Shown piece by piece: positions 48,829-58,685 of a stretch of DNA of 64,000 bases (position 1 is its first letter; each line of letters starts with the position of its first letter). Below the pieces are notes generated by a model. It saw only the letters and a program-made list of their open reading frames with translations, was not told the origin of the DNA and did no database searches. A program made the translations under genes and the position numbers. The DNA is from Scandinavium sp051650185 (GTDB lineage Bacteria; Pseudomonadota; Gammaproteobacteria; Enterobacterales; Enterobacteriaceae): NCBI RefSeq assembly GCF_051650185.1, contig NZ_JBOFIN010000108.1, positions 1 to 64,000 of the forward strand, read 5' to 3'.

Positions 48829-50127
48829 ATGGCTAAGTCAGCATACCCAACAGGCGTTGAGAATCATGGCGGATCGTTACGCATATGGTTCATCTATAAA
48901 GGCAGCCGGGTACGTGAAAGTCTCGGTGTGCCTGATACACCAAAGAACAGAAAGGTTGCTGGCGAGTTGCGCGCGTCGGTGTGCTTTTCGATAAAGACCG
49001 GAAGCTTTAATTATTCAGCTCAGTTTCCCGATTCGCCCAACCTGAAGAAATTCGGCGTTGAACGTCGGGAAATCACAGTCATTGAACTGGCCAGGAAATG
49101 GCTTGAGTTGAAGAAGATGGAAATAAGTACCAATGCCCTGGGCAGGTATCAGTCTATCGTCAGAAATATGGTGCCAAGAATTGGAGACAGCAGGCTTGCA
49201 TCCTCGGTTACACCTGAAGATCTGCTGTTCATAAGGAAAGACCTGTTAACCGGCTACCAAGTCATGAAGAAGGGACACCGCACCCCGGTAAAAGGCAGGA
49301 CTGTGCCAACAGTGAACAACTACATGGGCATTATGGCCGGTATGTTTCAGTTTGGTGCCGATAGCGGTTATATCAGGACCAACCCTTTCTCAGGCATAAC
49401 ACCTCTGAAGAAAGCGCGTGCGGAACCGGACCCACTCACCCGAGATGAGTTCGTTCGACTGATTGAGGCATGTCGTCATCAGCAACTGAAGAACATGTGG
49501 TCGCTGGCAGTCTATACCGGTGTTCGCCACGGTGAACTTGTATCACTGGCATGGGAGGATATCGATCTCAAAGCTGGAACGATGACGATCCGACGTAACC
49601 ATACTCTGACGAAGGAGTTTACTCTCCCAAAAACAGATGCAGGAACGGACAGGGTTGTTCACCTGATCCAGCCAGCGCTTGACGTACTCAGAAATCAGGC
49701 CGAACTGACGAGGCTTGGGAAGCAGTATCAAATTGAAGTAAAGCTCAGGGAGTATGGCAGGACAGAAATTCATCCGTGCACTTTCGTGTTCAACCCACAG
49801 ATCGGAACGCATAACAGCCTGGCAGGGCATCATTACGCGGTTGGATCTATTAACCAGAGTTGGGAGGCAGCAATGCGGCGCGCCGGGATTCGCTACCGCA
49901 AAGCATATCAGTCCAGGCATACATACGCATGCTGGTCTTTAACTGCCGGAGCTAACCCAAACTTCATAGCCAAGCAAATGGGCCACTCTGATGCTCAGAT
50001 GGTTTATCGGGTCTACGGATCGTGGATGGCTGAAAACAATCAGGACCAGATACTCATTCTGAACCAAAAATTAAGTGAGTTTGCCCCATCCATGCCCCAC
50101 GCAATGGGATCGGATGTTAATAAATAA
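48829..50127 (+). CDS. int: Tyrosine integrase
   Basis: 432 aa with an arm-binding N-terminus (HGGSLRIWFIYKGSRVRESLG), a SAM-like core-binding domain (VIELARKWLELKKMEIS) and the catalytic domain: Arg233 (YTGVRHGELVSL), Arg363/His364 (QSRHTYA), His386 (MGHSDAQM) and nucleophile Tyr396 (VYRVYGSW). CAGGAGGGAACA precedes the ATG. The last 12 codons lie inside the right attachment repeat, so the gene end is part of att. Confidence 0.95.
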   Translation: MAKSAYPTGVENHGGSLRIWFIYKGSRVRESLGVPDTPKNRKVAGELRASVCFSIKTGSFNYSAQFPDSPNLKKFGVERREITVIELARKWLELKKMEISTNALGRYQSIVRNMVPRIGDSRLASSVTPEDLLFIRKDLLTGYQVMKKGHRTPVKGRTVPTVNNYMGIMAGMFQFGADSGYIRTNPFSGITPLKKARAEPDPLTRDEFVRLIEACRHQQLKNMWSLAVYTGVRHGELVSLAWEDIDLKAGTMTIRRNHTLTKEFTLPKTDAGTDRVVHLIQPALDVLRNQAELTRLGKQYQIEVKLREYGRTEIHPCTFVFNPQIGTHNSLAGHHYAVGSINQSWEAAMRRAGIRYRKAYQSRHTYACWSLTAGANPNFIAKQMGHSDAQMVYRVYGSWMAENNQDQILILNQKLSEFAPSMPHAMGSDVNK

Positions 50128-50171
50128 TAATATTCAGTAGGTTATGTAACCTACACCTGCATGCTCATCAT
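50093..50171. repeat. Right attachment repeat (attR)
   Basis: Copy of 1273-1351 with one change at 50147. GTAGGTTA-TG-TAACCTAC (50137-50154) is an 8-bp inverted pair, perfect here, with the crossover probably inside. The repeat ends inside the last codons of fliE, which remains intact because the phage copy restores them. Confidence 0.85.
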
Positions 50172-50462
50172 TTCCTGATAAGCCGCTACCAGCTTATTGC
50201 GCACCTGAATGCCCATCTGCAACGAGACGGACGATTTTTGCAGGTCGGTCATCACATCGTTTAATGCCACGCCCGGTTCCCCTATCGCAAACTTCTCGGC
50301 CTGGGCTTTGGCGCTGTTTTGCGTTTCGCTGATGCGGTCGAGCGCAGAGCTTAACTGCCCGGCAAAGCTGATGGACGGCTGTTCTTCAACTGCCTGATTG
50401 CGGGCGACGCTGGCGGCTGCCTGCATCTGCGTCAGTACCCCTTCGATACCTGTGATGGCCAT
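50151..50462 (-). CDS. fliE: Flagellar hook-basal body protein FliE
   Basis: 103 aa, the usual size (E. coli 104). Helical with VALNDVMTDLQKSSVSLQMGIQVRNKLVAAYQEMM split as family-typical ends. FliE links the MS ring to the rod and is exported by the flagellar secretion system. It is divergent from fliF, as in E. coli. Its last codons form part of the prophage attachment site, and the frame is intact. Confidence 0.95.
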   Translation of the reverse strand: MAITGIEGVLTQMQAAASVARNQAVEEQPSISFAGQLSSALDRISETQNSAKAQAEKFAIGEPGVALNDVMTDLQKSSVSLQMGIQVRNKLVAAYQEMMSMQV

Positions 50463-50676
50463 GTTTATCCCCTGGTCGATGTCATGGAGGATGAGATTAG
50501 CAGCTTGTCAATAAGATAAAGGCGCTAATTAGCGTGAAAAAACCCGACTATTTGACCCATAGAAAATCGCGGAACGTCAAATAATGGCATGGCTATCACT
50601 TTGCCTTTGCCGACCGGGAGTCAGCCTTGTTTTTGTCCACGTTTAACACCAGCGATCCGTATTTGCGAGGTGCGCA
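50463..50676. promoter_or_regulatory. fliE-fliF divergent promoter region
   Basis: A 214-bp gap between divergent class II flagellar genes, where FlhD4C2-dependent promoters lie in E. coli. AATGGCATGGCTAT near 50583-50597 could be part of an FlhDC box, but I cannot fix the sites from sequence alone. No gene is seen. Confidence 0.5.
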
Positions 50677-52353
50677 ATGAGCGCGACAGCCACGACCACA
50701 GCCCAAACAAAGATGCCTGAGTGGGTCGCTCGCCTGCGCGCTAACCCGAAAATCCCCCTTATGGTGGCAAGTGCCGCGGCGGTGGCTATCATCGTCGCCC
50801 TGGTGCTGTGGGCAAAGCAGCCGGACTACCGCACGCTGTTCAGTAATCTGACCGATCAGGACGGCGGCGCCATCGTCACCCAACTTCAGCAGATGAATGT
50901 GCCTTATCGCTTTGCCGATAGCGGCGGCGCGATTGAAGTGCCTGCCGATAAAGTGCATGAGCTGCGTCTGCGTCTGGCTCAGGCCGGGTTGCCAAAAGGC
51001 GGTGCGGTTGGGTTTGAGCTGCTGGATCAGGAAAAATTTGGTATCAGCCAGTTCAGCGAGCAGGTGAACTATCAGCGCGCGCTGGAAGGTGAACTCGCCC
51101 GAACCATCGAAACGCTCGGCCCGGTAAAAAGTGCACGTGTTCACCTTGCGATGCCGAAACCGTCGCTGTTCGTGCGTGAACAGAAACAGCCTTCTGCCTC
51201 CGTGACCCTGAACCTTGAGCCCGGTCGTGCGCTGGATGAAGGCCAGATCGCGGCAGTGGTGCATTTAGTGTCGAGTGCCGTCGCGGGGCTTCCGCCGGGC
51301 AACGTGACGCTGGTCGATCAGGGCGGCCATCTGCTGACCCAGTCGAATACCGGCGATCGCGACCTGAACGACACCCAGCTCAAATACTCTGCCGATGTGG
51401 AAAGCCGCATCCAGCGTCGTATTGAATCCATCCTGTCGCCGATTGTCGGCAACGGCAACGTTCACGCGCAGGTCACCGCGCAGATCAACTTCGACAATAA
51501 AGAACAAACTCAGGAGCAGTACAGCCCGAATGGCGATGCCAGCCAGGCCGTGATGCGCTCCCGTCAGGTGAATGAGAGCGAACAGGTTGGCAGCCCTTAT
51601 CCGGGCGGCGTACCAGGCGCGTTGTCCAACTCCCCTGCCCCTGCGCCAAATGCGCCAATCTCGACGCCGCCTGCAAACCAGAATGCGGCCCAGGGCCAGC
51701 AGCGGACCACCAGCAGCAACAACCAGAGTGGCCCGCGCAACTCCTCGCGTAACGAAACCACCAACTACGAAGTCGACCGCACCATCCTGCACACCAAAAT
51801 GAACGTCGGTGACGTGCAGCGCCTGTCCGTTGCGGTGGTGGTGAATTACAAAAATCTGCCGGACGGCAAGCCGCTGCCGCTGACCACCGATCAGATGAAA
51901 CAGATTGAAGACCTGACTCGCGAAGCGATGGGCTACTCCACCACCCGTGGCGACACCCTCAACGTGGTCAACTCGCCGTTTACCGCCGGGGATGAAACCG
52001 GAGGCGAACTGCCGTTCTGGCAACAGCAGTCGTTTATCGATCAGCTGATGTCTGCCGGTCGCTGGCTGCTGATTGCGCTCGTGGCCTGGATCCTGTGGCG
52101 TAAAGCCGTTCGTCCGCAGTTCACCCGCCGTCAGGAAGTGCTGAAGGCCGCGCAGGAAGAAGCGCGCATTGAACGTGAAATGGCGCAGGCGGTGGAAGTT
52201 CACCTCAGCAAAGATGAGCAACAGCAGAGTCGCCGTGCCAACCAGCGCCTGAGCGCCGAGGTGATGAGCCAGCGTATTCGTGAAATGTCAGACAACGATC
52301 CGCGCGTCGTCGCGCTGGTCATTCGCCAGTGGATGAGCAACGACCATGAGTAA
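50677..52353 (+). CDS. fliF: Flagellar MS-ring protein FliF
   Basis: 558 aa. Two transmembrane segments (near residues 28-47 and 455-475) flank the periplasmic ring-building domains. The region 300-360 is rich in Pro, Ser and Asn, the usual variable linker. The cytoplasmic C-terminus (EVMSQRIREMSDNDPRVVALVIRQW) binds FliG. FliF forms the base on which the motor and export gate assemble. It overlaps fliG by 8 bp. Confidence 0.97.
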   Translation: MSATATTTAQTKMPEWVARLRANPKIPLMVASAAAVAIIVALVLWAKQPDYRTLFSNLTDQDGGAIVTQLQQMNVPYRFADSGGAIEVPADKVHELRLRLAQAGLPKGGAVGFELLDQEKFGISQFSEQVNYQRALEGELARTIETLGPVKSARVHLAMPKPSLFVREQKQPSASVTLNLEPGRALDEGQIAAVVHLVSSAVAGLPPGNVTLVDQGGHLLTQSNTGDRDLNDTQLKYSADVESRIQRRIESILSPIVGNGNVHAQVTAQINFDNKEQTQEQYSPNGDASQAVMRSRQVNESEQVGSPYPGGVPGALSNSPAPAPNAPISTPPANQNAAQGQQRTTSSNNQSGPRNSSRNETTNYEVDRTILHTKMNVGDVQRLSVAVVVNYKNLPDGKPLPLTTDQMKQIEDLTREAMGYSTTRGDTLNVVNSPFTAGDETGGELPFWQQQSFIDQLMSAGRWLLIALVAWILWRKAVRPQFTRRQEVLKAAQEEARIEREMAQAVEVHLSKDEQQQSRRANQRLSAEVMSQRIREMSDNDPRVVALVIRQWMSNDHE

Positions 52354-53347
52354 TACAGCCCTTTCCGGTACCGATAAAAGCGTCATCCTGCTGATGACCA
52401 TTGGCGAAGATCGCGCGGCGGAGGTGTTCAAACACCTCAACACCCGCGAAGTGCAAACCCTGAGTGCGGCGATGGCGAGCGTGCGTCAGATTTCGAACAA
52501 ACAGCTGACGGAAGTGCTGGCGGAGTTTGAGCATGAGGCTGAGCAGTACGCGGCGCTGAACGTCAACGCCAACGAATATCTGCGTTCCGTGCTGGTGAAA
52601 GCGCTGGGCGAAGAACGCGCCGCCAGCCTGCTGGAAGACATTCTCGAAACCCGCGAAACCACCAGCGGCATCGAAACGCTCAACTTTATGGAGCCGCAGA
52701 GCGCCGCCGACCTTATTCGCGACGAACACCCGCAGATCATCGCGACCATTTTGGTTCACCTCAAACGCGGTCAGGCGGCGGACATTCTGGCGCTGTTCGA
52801 CGAACGTCTGCGTCACGACGTAATGCTGCGTATCGCCACCTTCGGCGGTGTTCAGCCTGCGGCGCTGGCCGAGCTGACCGAAGTGCTCAACAACCTGCTC
52901 GACGGCCAGAACCTCAAGCGCAGCAAAATGGGCGGCGTGAGAACCGCAGCCGAAATTATCAACCTGATGAAAACGCAGCAGGAAGAAGCGGTTATTACTG
53001 CGGTGCGCGAATTCGACGGCGAGCTGGCGCAGAAAATCATCGACGAGATGTTCCTGTTCGAAAACCTCGTCGAAGTGGACGACCGCAGCATCCAGCGCCT
53101 GTTGCAGGAAGTGGATTCCGAATCGCTGCTTATCGCCCTCAAAGGGGCCGAACAGCCGCTGCGCGAGAAGTTCCTGCGCAACATGTCGCAGCGTGCGGCG
53201 GATATCCTGCGCGACGACCTCGCCAACCGTGGTCCGGTTCGCCTGTCGCAGGTGGAGAACGAACAGAAAGCCATTCTGCTTATTGTGCGTCGTCTGGCCG
53301 AAACCGGCGAGATGGTGATTGGCAGCGGAGACGACACCTATGTCTGA
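52346..53347 (+). CDS. fliG: Flagellar motor switch protein FliG
   Basis: 333 aa, close to E. coli FliG. The N-terminal domain binds FliF, the middle EHPQ-containing domain (DEHPQIIATILVHLK) binds FliM, and the C-terminal charged helix (LRDDLANRGPVRLSQVENEQK) contacts MotA for torque. It overlaps fliF by 8 and fliH by 8 bp. Confidence 0.97.
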   Translation: MSNTALSGTDKSVILLMTIGEDRAAEVFKHLNTREVQTLSAAMASVRQISNKQLTEVLAEFEHEAEQYAALNVNANEYLRSVLVKALGEERAASLLEDILETRETTSGIETLNFMEPQSAADLIRDEHPQIIATILVHLKRGQAADILALFDERLRHDVMLRIATFGGVQPAALAELTEVLNNLLDGQNLKRSKMGGVRTAAEIINLMKTQQEEAVITAVREFDGELAQKIIDEMFLFENLVEVDDRSIQRLLQEVDSESLLIALKGAEQPLREKFLRNMSQRAADILRDDLANRGPVRLSQVENEQKAILLIVRRLAETGEMVIGSGDDTYV

Positions 53348-54041
53348 TTCCACGCCATGGAAAGTCTGGCAGCCTGACGATCTGGCCCCCCCCATGCCCG
53401 AATTCGTGGCCGAGTTCAGCGCAGCAGGCGAACAAGCCGAAGCGGAGCCGGAGATCTCTGAAGAGCAGAAGCTGCAACAGCAGCTGGCGCACATTCAGAT
53501 GCAGGCCCACGAACAGGGCTATAACGCAGGTCTGAATGAAGGCCGCACCGCCGGGCATGCGCAGGGTTATCAGGAAGGATTAGCGCAGGGTCAGGAACAA
53601 GGCCTGACTCAGGCGCAACAGCAGCAAGCGCCGCTACATGCGCGGATGCAGCAGCTGGTGAGCGAGTTTCAGCACACGCTGGATGCGCTCGACAGCGTGA
53701 TTGCCTCGCGCCTGATGCAGATGGCGCTGGAAGCGGCACGCCAGGTGATTGGTCAGGCACCGATTGTTGATAACTCCGCGCTGATCAAACAGATTCAGGC
53801 GTTGCTGCAACAGGAGCCGCTGTTCAGCGGCAAACCACAGCTACGTGTGCATCCGGATGATTTGCAACGTGTGGAAGAGATGGTCGGCGCGACCTTAAGC
53901 CTCCACGGCTGGCGGCTGCGCGGTGACCCGACGCTGCATCACGGCGGCTGTAAAATCTCCGCTGAGGAAGGCGATCTCGACGCCAGCGTCGCCACACGCT
54001 GGCAGGAGCTGTGCCGTCTGGCCGCTCCGGGAGTCATCTGA
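53340..54041 (+). CDS. fliH: Flagellar export regulator FliH
   Basis: 233 aa from the ATG at 53340, which overlaps the fliG stop. The centre has the glycine-spaced repeats of FliH (GYNAGLNEGRTAGHAQGYQEG), and a glutamine-rich stretch follows. FliH dimers bind FliI and hold it at the export gate, acting like a peripheral stalk. It overlaps fliI as TGATG. Confidence 0.95.
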   Translation: MSDSTPWKVWQPDDLAPPMPEFVAEFSAAGEQAEAEPEISEEQKLQQQLAHIQMQAHEQGYNAGLNEGRTAGHAQGYQEGLAQGQEQGLTQAQQQQAPLHARMQQLVSEFQHTLDALDSVIASRLMQMALEAARQVIGQAPIVDNSALIKQIQALLQQEPLFSGKPQLRVHPDDLQRVEEMVGATLSLHGWRLRGDPTLHHGGCKISAEEGDLDASVATRWQELCRLAAPGVI

Positions 54042-55411
54042 TGACCGCCCGTCTGACTCGCTGGCTGACCACGCTCGATAATTTCGAAGCCAAAATGACG
54101 CAGCTTCAGTCCGTGCGTCGCTATGGTCGTTTAACTCGCGCCACGGGCCTGGTGCTGGAAGCCACCGGGCTGCAATTGCCGCTCGGCGCAACCTGCGTGA
54201 TTGAACGTCAGGAAAATGGTGAAGTACGTGAAGTCGAAAGTGAAGTCGTCGGCTTTAACGGCCAACGCCTGTTCCTGATGCCGCTGGAAGAAGTTGAAGG
54301 CATTTTGCCGGGCGCTCGCGTGTATGCGCGTAATGCTTCCGGCGACGGTCTGCAAAGCGGGAAACAGTTGCCGTTGGGCCCTGCCCTGCTTGGGCGCGTG
54401 CTCGATGGTGCTGGAAAGCCGCTGGACGGCCTGCCCGCCCCGGACACCACCGAAACCGGCGCGCTGATCACTCAGCCGTTTAACCCGTTGCAGCGAACGC
54501 CAATTGAACACGTGCTCGACACCGGCGTTCGCCCGATTAACGCCCTGCTCACCGTCGGACGCGGCCAGCGTATGGGCCTGTTCGCGGGCTCCGGCGTTGG
54601 CAAAAGCGTGCTGCTCGGCATGATGGCGCGTTACACCCAGGCCGATGTGATTGTGGTCGGGCTGATTGGCGAGCGTGGCCGTGAAGTAAAAGACTTTATC
54701 GAAAACATTCTGGGTGCTGAAGGCCGTGCGCGTTCCGTCGTGATCGCCGCTCCGGCTGACGTTTCACCTCTGCTGCGTATGCAGGGTGCCGCGTATGCCA
54801 CGCGCATCGCCGAAGATTTTCGTGACCGTGGTCAGCACGTGCTGCTAATCATGGATTCCCTGACCCGTTATGCCATGGCCCAGCGTGAGATTGCGCTCGC
54901 CATCGGCGAACCGCCAGCGACCAAAGGCTATCCGCCTTCGGTGTTCGCTAAGCTTCCTGCCCTGGTGGAACGCGCCGGGAACGGCATTACCGGCGGCGGA
55001 TCGGTCACGGCGTTTTATACCGTGCTGACCGAAGGCGACGATCAACAGGATCCCATCGCCGACTCAGCACGAGCCATTCTTGACGGCCACATTGTGCTGT
55101 CCCGCCGTCTGGCGGAAGCGGGCCACTATCCGGCCATCGACATCGAAGCCTCCATCAGCCGCGCCATGACTGCTCTCATCACGGAGAAGCACTACGCGCG
55201 GGTGAGGAACTTCAAACAGCTGCTTTCCAGTTTTCAGCGTAACCGTGACCTGGTCAGCGTCGGCGCGTATGCCAAAGGCAGCGATCCGATGCTCGACAAG
55301 GCCATTACGTTATGGCCGCAGCTGGAGGGCTTTCTGCAACAGGGCATTTTTGAAAAAGCGGGCTGGGAAGACTCTCTTCAGGCACTTGAGATCATCTTCC
55401 CCGCCGCCTGA
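54041..55411 (+). CDS. fliI: Flagellar export ATPase FliI
   Basis: 456 aa, F1-beta-like. Walker A is GSGVGKSVLLG near residue 185 and Walker B LLIMDSLTR near 270. The start at 54041 overlaps the fliH stop. FliI energises and orders substrate entry into the flagellar type III export gate with FliH and FliJ. Confidence 0.97.
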   Translation: MTARLTRWLTTLDNFEAKMTQLQSVRRYGRLTRATGLVLEATGLQLPLGATCVIERQENGEVREVESEVVGFNGQRLFLMPLEEVEGILPGARVYARNASGDGLQSGKQLPLGPALLGRVLDGAGKPLDGLPAPDTTETGALITQPFNPLQRTPIEHVLDTGVRPINALLTVGRGQRMGLFAGSGVGKSVLLGMMARYTQADVIVVGLIGERGREVKDFIENILGAEGRARSVVIAAPADVSPLLRMQGAAYATRIAEDFRDRGQHVLLIMDSLTRYAMAQREIALAIGEPPATKGYPPSVFAKLPALVERAGNGITGGGSVTAFYTVLTEGDDQQDPIADSARAILDGHIVLSRRLAEAGHYPAIDIEASISRAMTALITEKHYARVRNFKQLLSSFQRNRDLVSVGAYAKGSDPMLDKAITLWPQLEGFLQQGIFEKAGWEDSLQALEIIFPAA

Positions 55412-55429
55412 TAGCAGGAGAACACCATC

Positions 55430-55873
55430 ATGGCGCAACACGGTGCATTAGCCACGCTCAAAGAGCTGGCTGAAAAAGAAGTCGATAACGCCGCCCTGCA
55501 GTTAGGGGAAATGCGGCGCGGCTGTCAGCAGGCCGAAGAGCAGTTGAAGATGCTGATGGATTACCAGCTGGAATACCAGAATAACCTGAACAGCAACATG
55601 TCGCAGGGCATGGCCAGCCTGCGCTGGCAGAACTATCAGCAGTTTATTCAGACGCTGGAAAAAGCCATCGATCAGCACCGCCAGCAGCTGTTGCAGTGGA
55701 ACCGAAAAGTCGAACAGGCGCTCACCGCCTGGCGCGAGAAAAAACAACGTTTGCAGGCATGGCAGACGCTCCAGGACAGACAAGCCGCCGCCACGCTGCT
55801 GGCGGAAAACCGTCTCGATCAGAAGAAAATGGATGAGTTTGCCCAGCGCGCTACCTTAAGGAAACCCGAATGA
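55430..55873 (+). CDS. fliJ: Flagellar export chaperone FliJ
   Basis: 147 aa, almost entirely coiled coil (LQLGEMRRGCQQAEEQLKMLM, RQQLLQWNRKVEQALTAW). It acts as the central stalk of the FliI ring and cycles chaperones. It overlaps fliK by 4 bp. Confidence 0.95.
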   Translation: MAQHGALATLKELAEKEVDNAALQLGEMRRGCQQAEEQLKMLMDYQLEYQNNLNSNMSQGMASLRWQNYQQFIQTLEKAIDQHRQQLLQWNRKVEQALTAWREKKQRLQAWQTLQDRQAAATLLAENRLDQKKMDEFAQRATLRKPE

Positions 55874-57105
55874 TTACTCTGCCGAAACTTGTCGTCAGCG
55901 AGACTGACCTCACCGCCGCCTCCGGTCTGGCAGGCAAAACCAGCGATACCGACGGCGGCACGGCGCAGGACTTTTTCGCCCTGCTGGCAGGCGCGATGTC
56001 CGGGAAAAACGCCAAAGACGGCAAAACATCGCTGACGCTGGCCGATTTGCAGGAAGCCAGCCAGAAGCTACCGCAGGGTGATGCGAAAACGACGCTCAGC
56101 AATCTGTTGGGCCAGCTTCAGGACGACAACGCAACAAAAGCCGATGTGACCACGCTCAGCGATGCACAGTCTGTCCTTAGCGCGTTAACGCCAGAAGTGA
56201 AGAACGATGTGCTGAAGCAGCTCGGCAAAGATATCCAGAAAGACGACGACAAACCGAGCCCGAACGATGAAGAGATGGCCGGGTTAAGCGCGCTGATGGC
56301 GATGCTGCCGCATGTCGCCAGCCCAACAACGGCAGTGCCTGCTGGCGAAACGGTGTCCGTCACAGGCGCGGATCGTAAAGACGGCCCGGCAACGCTTGCA
56401 GGCCTGATGACGACAAATGCAGACACCTCCAGCCCACGCGGAAAAACCAGCGGTAAAGAGTTTGCTCTGCCTCAGGCTGCACATGGTCAGCCCGTTACCG
56501 CCACTGACGACGCGACGCTGAATCAGGCCACACCATTGACGATGGCTGCGGCTGCGAAAGCCGATACCGACAGTAATCTTTCTGCCGCCACGCCAACGGT
56601 TAACGTTGCGCCAGTTATCAGTAACGCGACCGCCACCGTCAACACGCACCCTGTGGTGACTGTGAATTCCCAGCTTGGCACGCCGGAGTGGCAGCAAAAC
56701 GTCAGCCAGCACATCACGCTGTTCACCCGTCAGGGCCAGCAAACCGCCGAGCTGAAGCTGCATCCGGAGAATTTGGGCCAGGTGAATATCACCCTGAAGA
56801 TTGACGACAACCAGGCGCAGATTCAGATGGTGTCCCCGCACAGCCACGTGCGCGCCGCGCTGGAAGCCGCTATTCCCACGCTGCGCACCCAGTTAGCCGA
56901 TAACGGCATTCAGCTGGCGCAAAGCAACGTCAGCAGCGAAAGCTTTGCCGGGCAGCAACAGCAGCAGTCCGCTTTTGGTCAGTCATCTTCACAACGTTCT
57001 GCTGAAGGTGGCGCGTTTAATGCCGATGATGAAGAGACTCTGGCGGTGCCTGCCAGCCTGCAATCACAGGCGCGTGGCAACGGGATCGTCGACATCTTCG
57101 CCTAA
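55870..57105 (+). CDS. fliK: Hook-length control protein FliK
   Basis: 411 aa. The N-terminal two-thirds are Ala/Thr/Asp-rich and low in complexity, the ruler part. Residues 270-365 are the conserved substrate-switch domain (ELKLHPENLGQVNITLKIDD). FliK measures the hook and switches export from hook to filament subunits. The gap to fliL (57106-57208) contains an inverted repeat. Confidence 0.95.
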   Translation: MITLPKLVVSETDLTAASGLAGKTSDTDGGTAQDFFALLAGAMSGKNAKDGKTSLTLADLQEASQKLPQGDAKTTLSNLLGQLQDDNATKADVTTLSDAQSVLSALTPEVKNDVLKQLGKDIQKDDDKPSPNDEEMAGLSALMAMLPHVASPTTAVPAGETVSVTGADRKDGPATLAGLMTTNADTSSPRGKTSGKEFALPQAAHGQPVTATDDATLNQATPLTMAAAAKADTDSNLSAATPTVNVAPVISNATATVNTHPVVTVNSQLGTPEWQQNVSQHITLFTRQGQQTAELKLHPENLGQVNITLKIDDNQAQIQMVSPHSHVRAALEAAIPTLRTQLADNGIQLAQSNVSSESFAGQQQQQSAFGQSSSQRSAEGGAFNADDEETLAVPASLQSQARGNGIVDIFA

Positions 57106-57118
57106 CGCCAGAGGTAGC

Positions 57119-57171
57119 ATGATTATTCCCGTCTTTTCCGCCCTTTGAGCGTGACTTAAGTCGGGATAATC
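57119..57171. repeat. Inverted repeat between fliK and fliL
   Basis: TGATTATTCCCG and CGGGATAATCA, nearly complementary 11-base arms, 30 bases apart. It may be a weak terminator or an mRNA-stabilising hairpin dividing the operon; no T-run follows. Confidence 0.5.
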
Positions 57172-57208
57172 ACCCTTAAAGCTGCATCGAACAGGAAATT
57201 TGTATCAG

Positions 57209-57676
57209 ATGACTGACACCGCGATCGCGAAAAAAAGCAAACGCTCAATCTGGATCCCGCTGCTGGTGCTGGTGACGCTCGCAGCCTGCGCTACCGCAGG
57301 CTATAGTTACTGGCGACTGCAGCAGCAACCCTCCGCGGATGCAAAAAAAGAGGTTCCGCCACCGCCAGCCCCGGTGTTCTGGGCGCTGGATACGTTCACG
57401 GTTAACCTTGGCGATGCCGATCGCGTGCTCTATATCGGGATAACGCTGCGTCTGAAGGATGAGGCGACCCGCTCGCGTCTGAATGAGTATCTGCCGGAAG
57501 TTCGCAGCCGCCTGCTGCTGCTGTTCTCCCGCCAGGATGCGGCAAAACTGGCGACCGACACCGGGAAACAAGACCTGGTGAATGCCATCAAACAGACACT
57601 TGCTCCACCGTTGGTGGCGGGCCAGCCGAAGCAGGAAGTGACTGACGTGCTGTATACAGCTTTCATTCTGCGGTAA
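57209..57676 (+). CDS. fliL: Flagellar basal-body protein FliL
   Basis: 155 aa from the ATG at 57209. One transmembrane segment (IWIPLLVLVTLAACATAGY) and a periplasmic domain with LDTFTVNLGDADRVLYIGITL. FliL rings surround the stator units and support torque. It is the first gene of the fliLMNOPQR block; its stop is 4 bp before fliM. Confidence 0.95.
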   Translation: MTDTAIAKKSKRSIWIPLLVLVTLAACATAGYSYWRLQQQPSADAKKEVPPPPAPVFWALDTFTVNLGDADRVLYIGITLRLKDEATRSRLNEYLPEVRSRLLLLFSRQDAAKLATDTGKQDLVNAIKQTLAPPLVAGQPKQEVTDVLYTAFILR

Positions 57677-57680
57677 TCCC

Positions 57681-58685
57681 ATGGGCGACAGTATTCTTTC
57701 TCAGGCCGAAATTGATGCGCTGCTGAACGGCGACAGCGAGAAAAGTGACGAACCGCAACCCGGTGCCACTGGCGACAGTGACATTCGTCCCTACGATCCT
57801 AATACCCAGCGTCGCGTGGTGCGCGAGCGTCTGCAGGCGCTGGAAATCATCAACGAGCGTTTTGCTCGCCAGTTCCGTATGGGCCTGTTCAACCTGCTGC
57901 GTCGTAGCCCGGATATCACCGTGGGCGCGATCCGCATTCAGCCCTACCACGAATTTGCCCGCAACCTGCCGGTGCCGACCAACCTGAACCTGATCCACCT
58001 GAAACCGCTGCGCGGGACCGGGCTGTTCGTGTTCTCGCCAAGCCTGGTGTTTATTGCGGTTGATAACCTGTTTGGCGGCGATGGGCGTTTCCCGACCAAA
58101 GTCGAAGGCCGCGAATTTACCCATACCGAACAGCGCGTGATTAACCGCATGCTGAAGCTGGCGCTGGAAGGCTACAGCGATGCGTGGAAAGCGATTAACC
58201 CGCTGGAAGTGGAATATGTCCGTTCCGAGATGCAGGTGAAATTTACCAATATCACCACCTCACCGAACGACATCGTGGTCAATACCCCGTTCCATGTTGA
58301 GATTGGCAACCTGACAGGTGAATTCAACATCTGTCTGCCGTTCAGCATGATTGAACCCCTGCGCGAGTTGTTGGTGAACCCACCTCTGGAGAACTCCCGC
58401 AGTGAAGATCAGAACTGGCGCGAAAACCTGGTACGCCAGGTTCAGCACTCAGAACTGGAGCTGGTAGCGAATTTCGCCGACATCTCCCTGCGTCTTTCCC
58501 AAATATTAAAACTACAACCCGGTGACGTGCTGCCGATTGATAAACCGGATCGCATTATTGCCCATGTGGACGGCGTCCCGGTATTGACCAGCCAGTACGG
58601 CACGGTGAACGGTCAATACGCACTACGCGTTGAGCACCTGATTAACCCGATTTTGAACTCGCTGAATGAGGAACAGCCCAAATGA
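57681..58685 (+). CDS. fliM: Flagellar motor switch protein FliM
   Basis: 334 aa. The N-terminal CheY-P binding peptide is LSQAEIDALLNG, followed by the CheC-like middle domain with the FliG-binding GGXG region and the C-terminal FliN-like domain (LQPGDVLPIDKPDR). Full length. It overlaps fliN by 4 bp. Confidence 0.97.
   Translation: MGDSILSQAEIDALLNGDSEKSDEPQPGATGDSDIRPYDPNTQRRVVRERLQALEIINERFARQFRMGLFNLLRRSPDITVGAIRIQPYHEFARNLPVPTNLNLIHLKPLRGTGLFVFSPSLVFIAVDNLFGGDGRFPTKVEGREFTHTEQRVINRMLKLALEGYSDAWKAINPLEVEYVRSEMQVKFTNITTSPNDIVVNTPFHVEIGNLTGEFNICLPFSMIEPLRELLVNPPLENSRSEDQNWRENLVRQVQHSELELVANFADISLRLSQILKLQPGDVLPIDKPDRIIAHVDGVPVLTSQYGTVNGQYALRVEHLINPILNSLNEEQPK

Larger units (their letters stand above)
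1273..50171. mobile_element. Lambda-type siphovirus prophage at the fliE end
   Basis: The interval is bounded by the 79-bp direct repeats. It contains a full set of modules: integration, immunity, replication, lysis, packaging, head and tail. Int abuts the right repeat. Structural genes run leftward and the integration operon rightward from the immunity region. No phage gene needed for growth is visibly broken; damage is confined to the accessory left end (yedK, IS66 and ISL3 insertions). It may be inducible, although the SOS operator at its left end has been split. Confidence 0.85.

Noticed and set aside
51265..52221. Long open frame antisense to fliF (and similar antisense frames over fliG, fliH, fliK)
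   Set aside because: They follow the high G+C codon pattern of the real flagellar genes on the other strand, lack ribosome sites and do not resemble known proteins.
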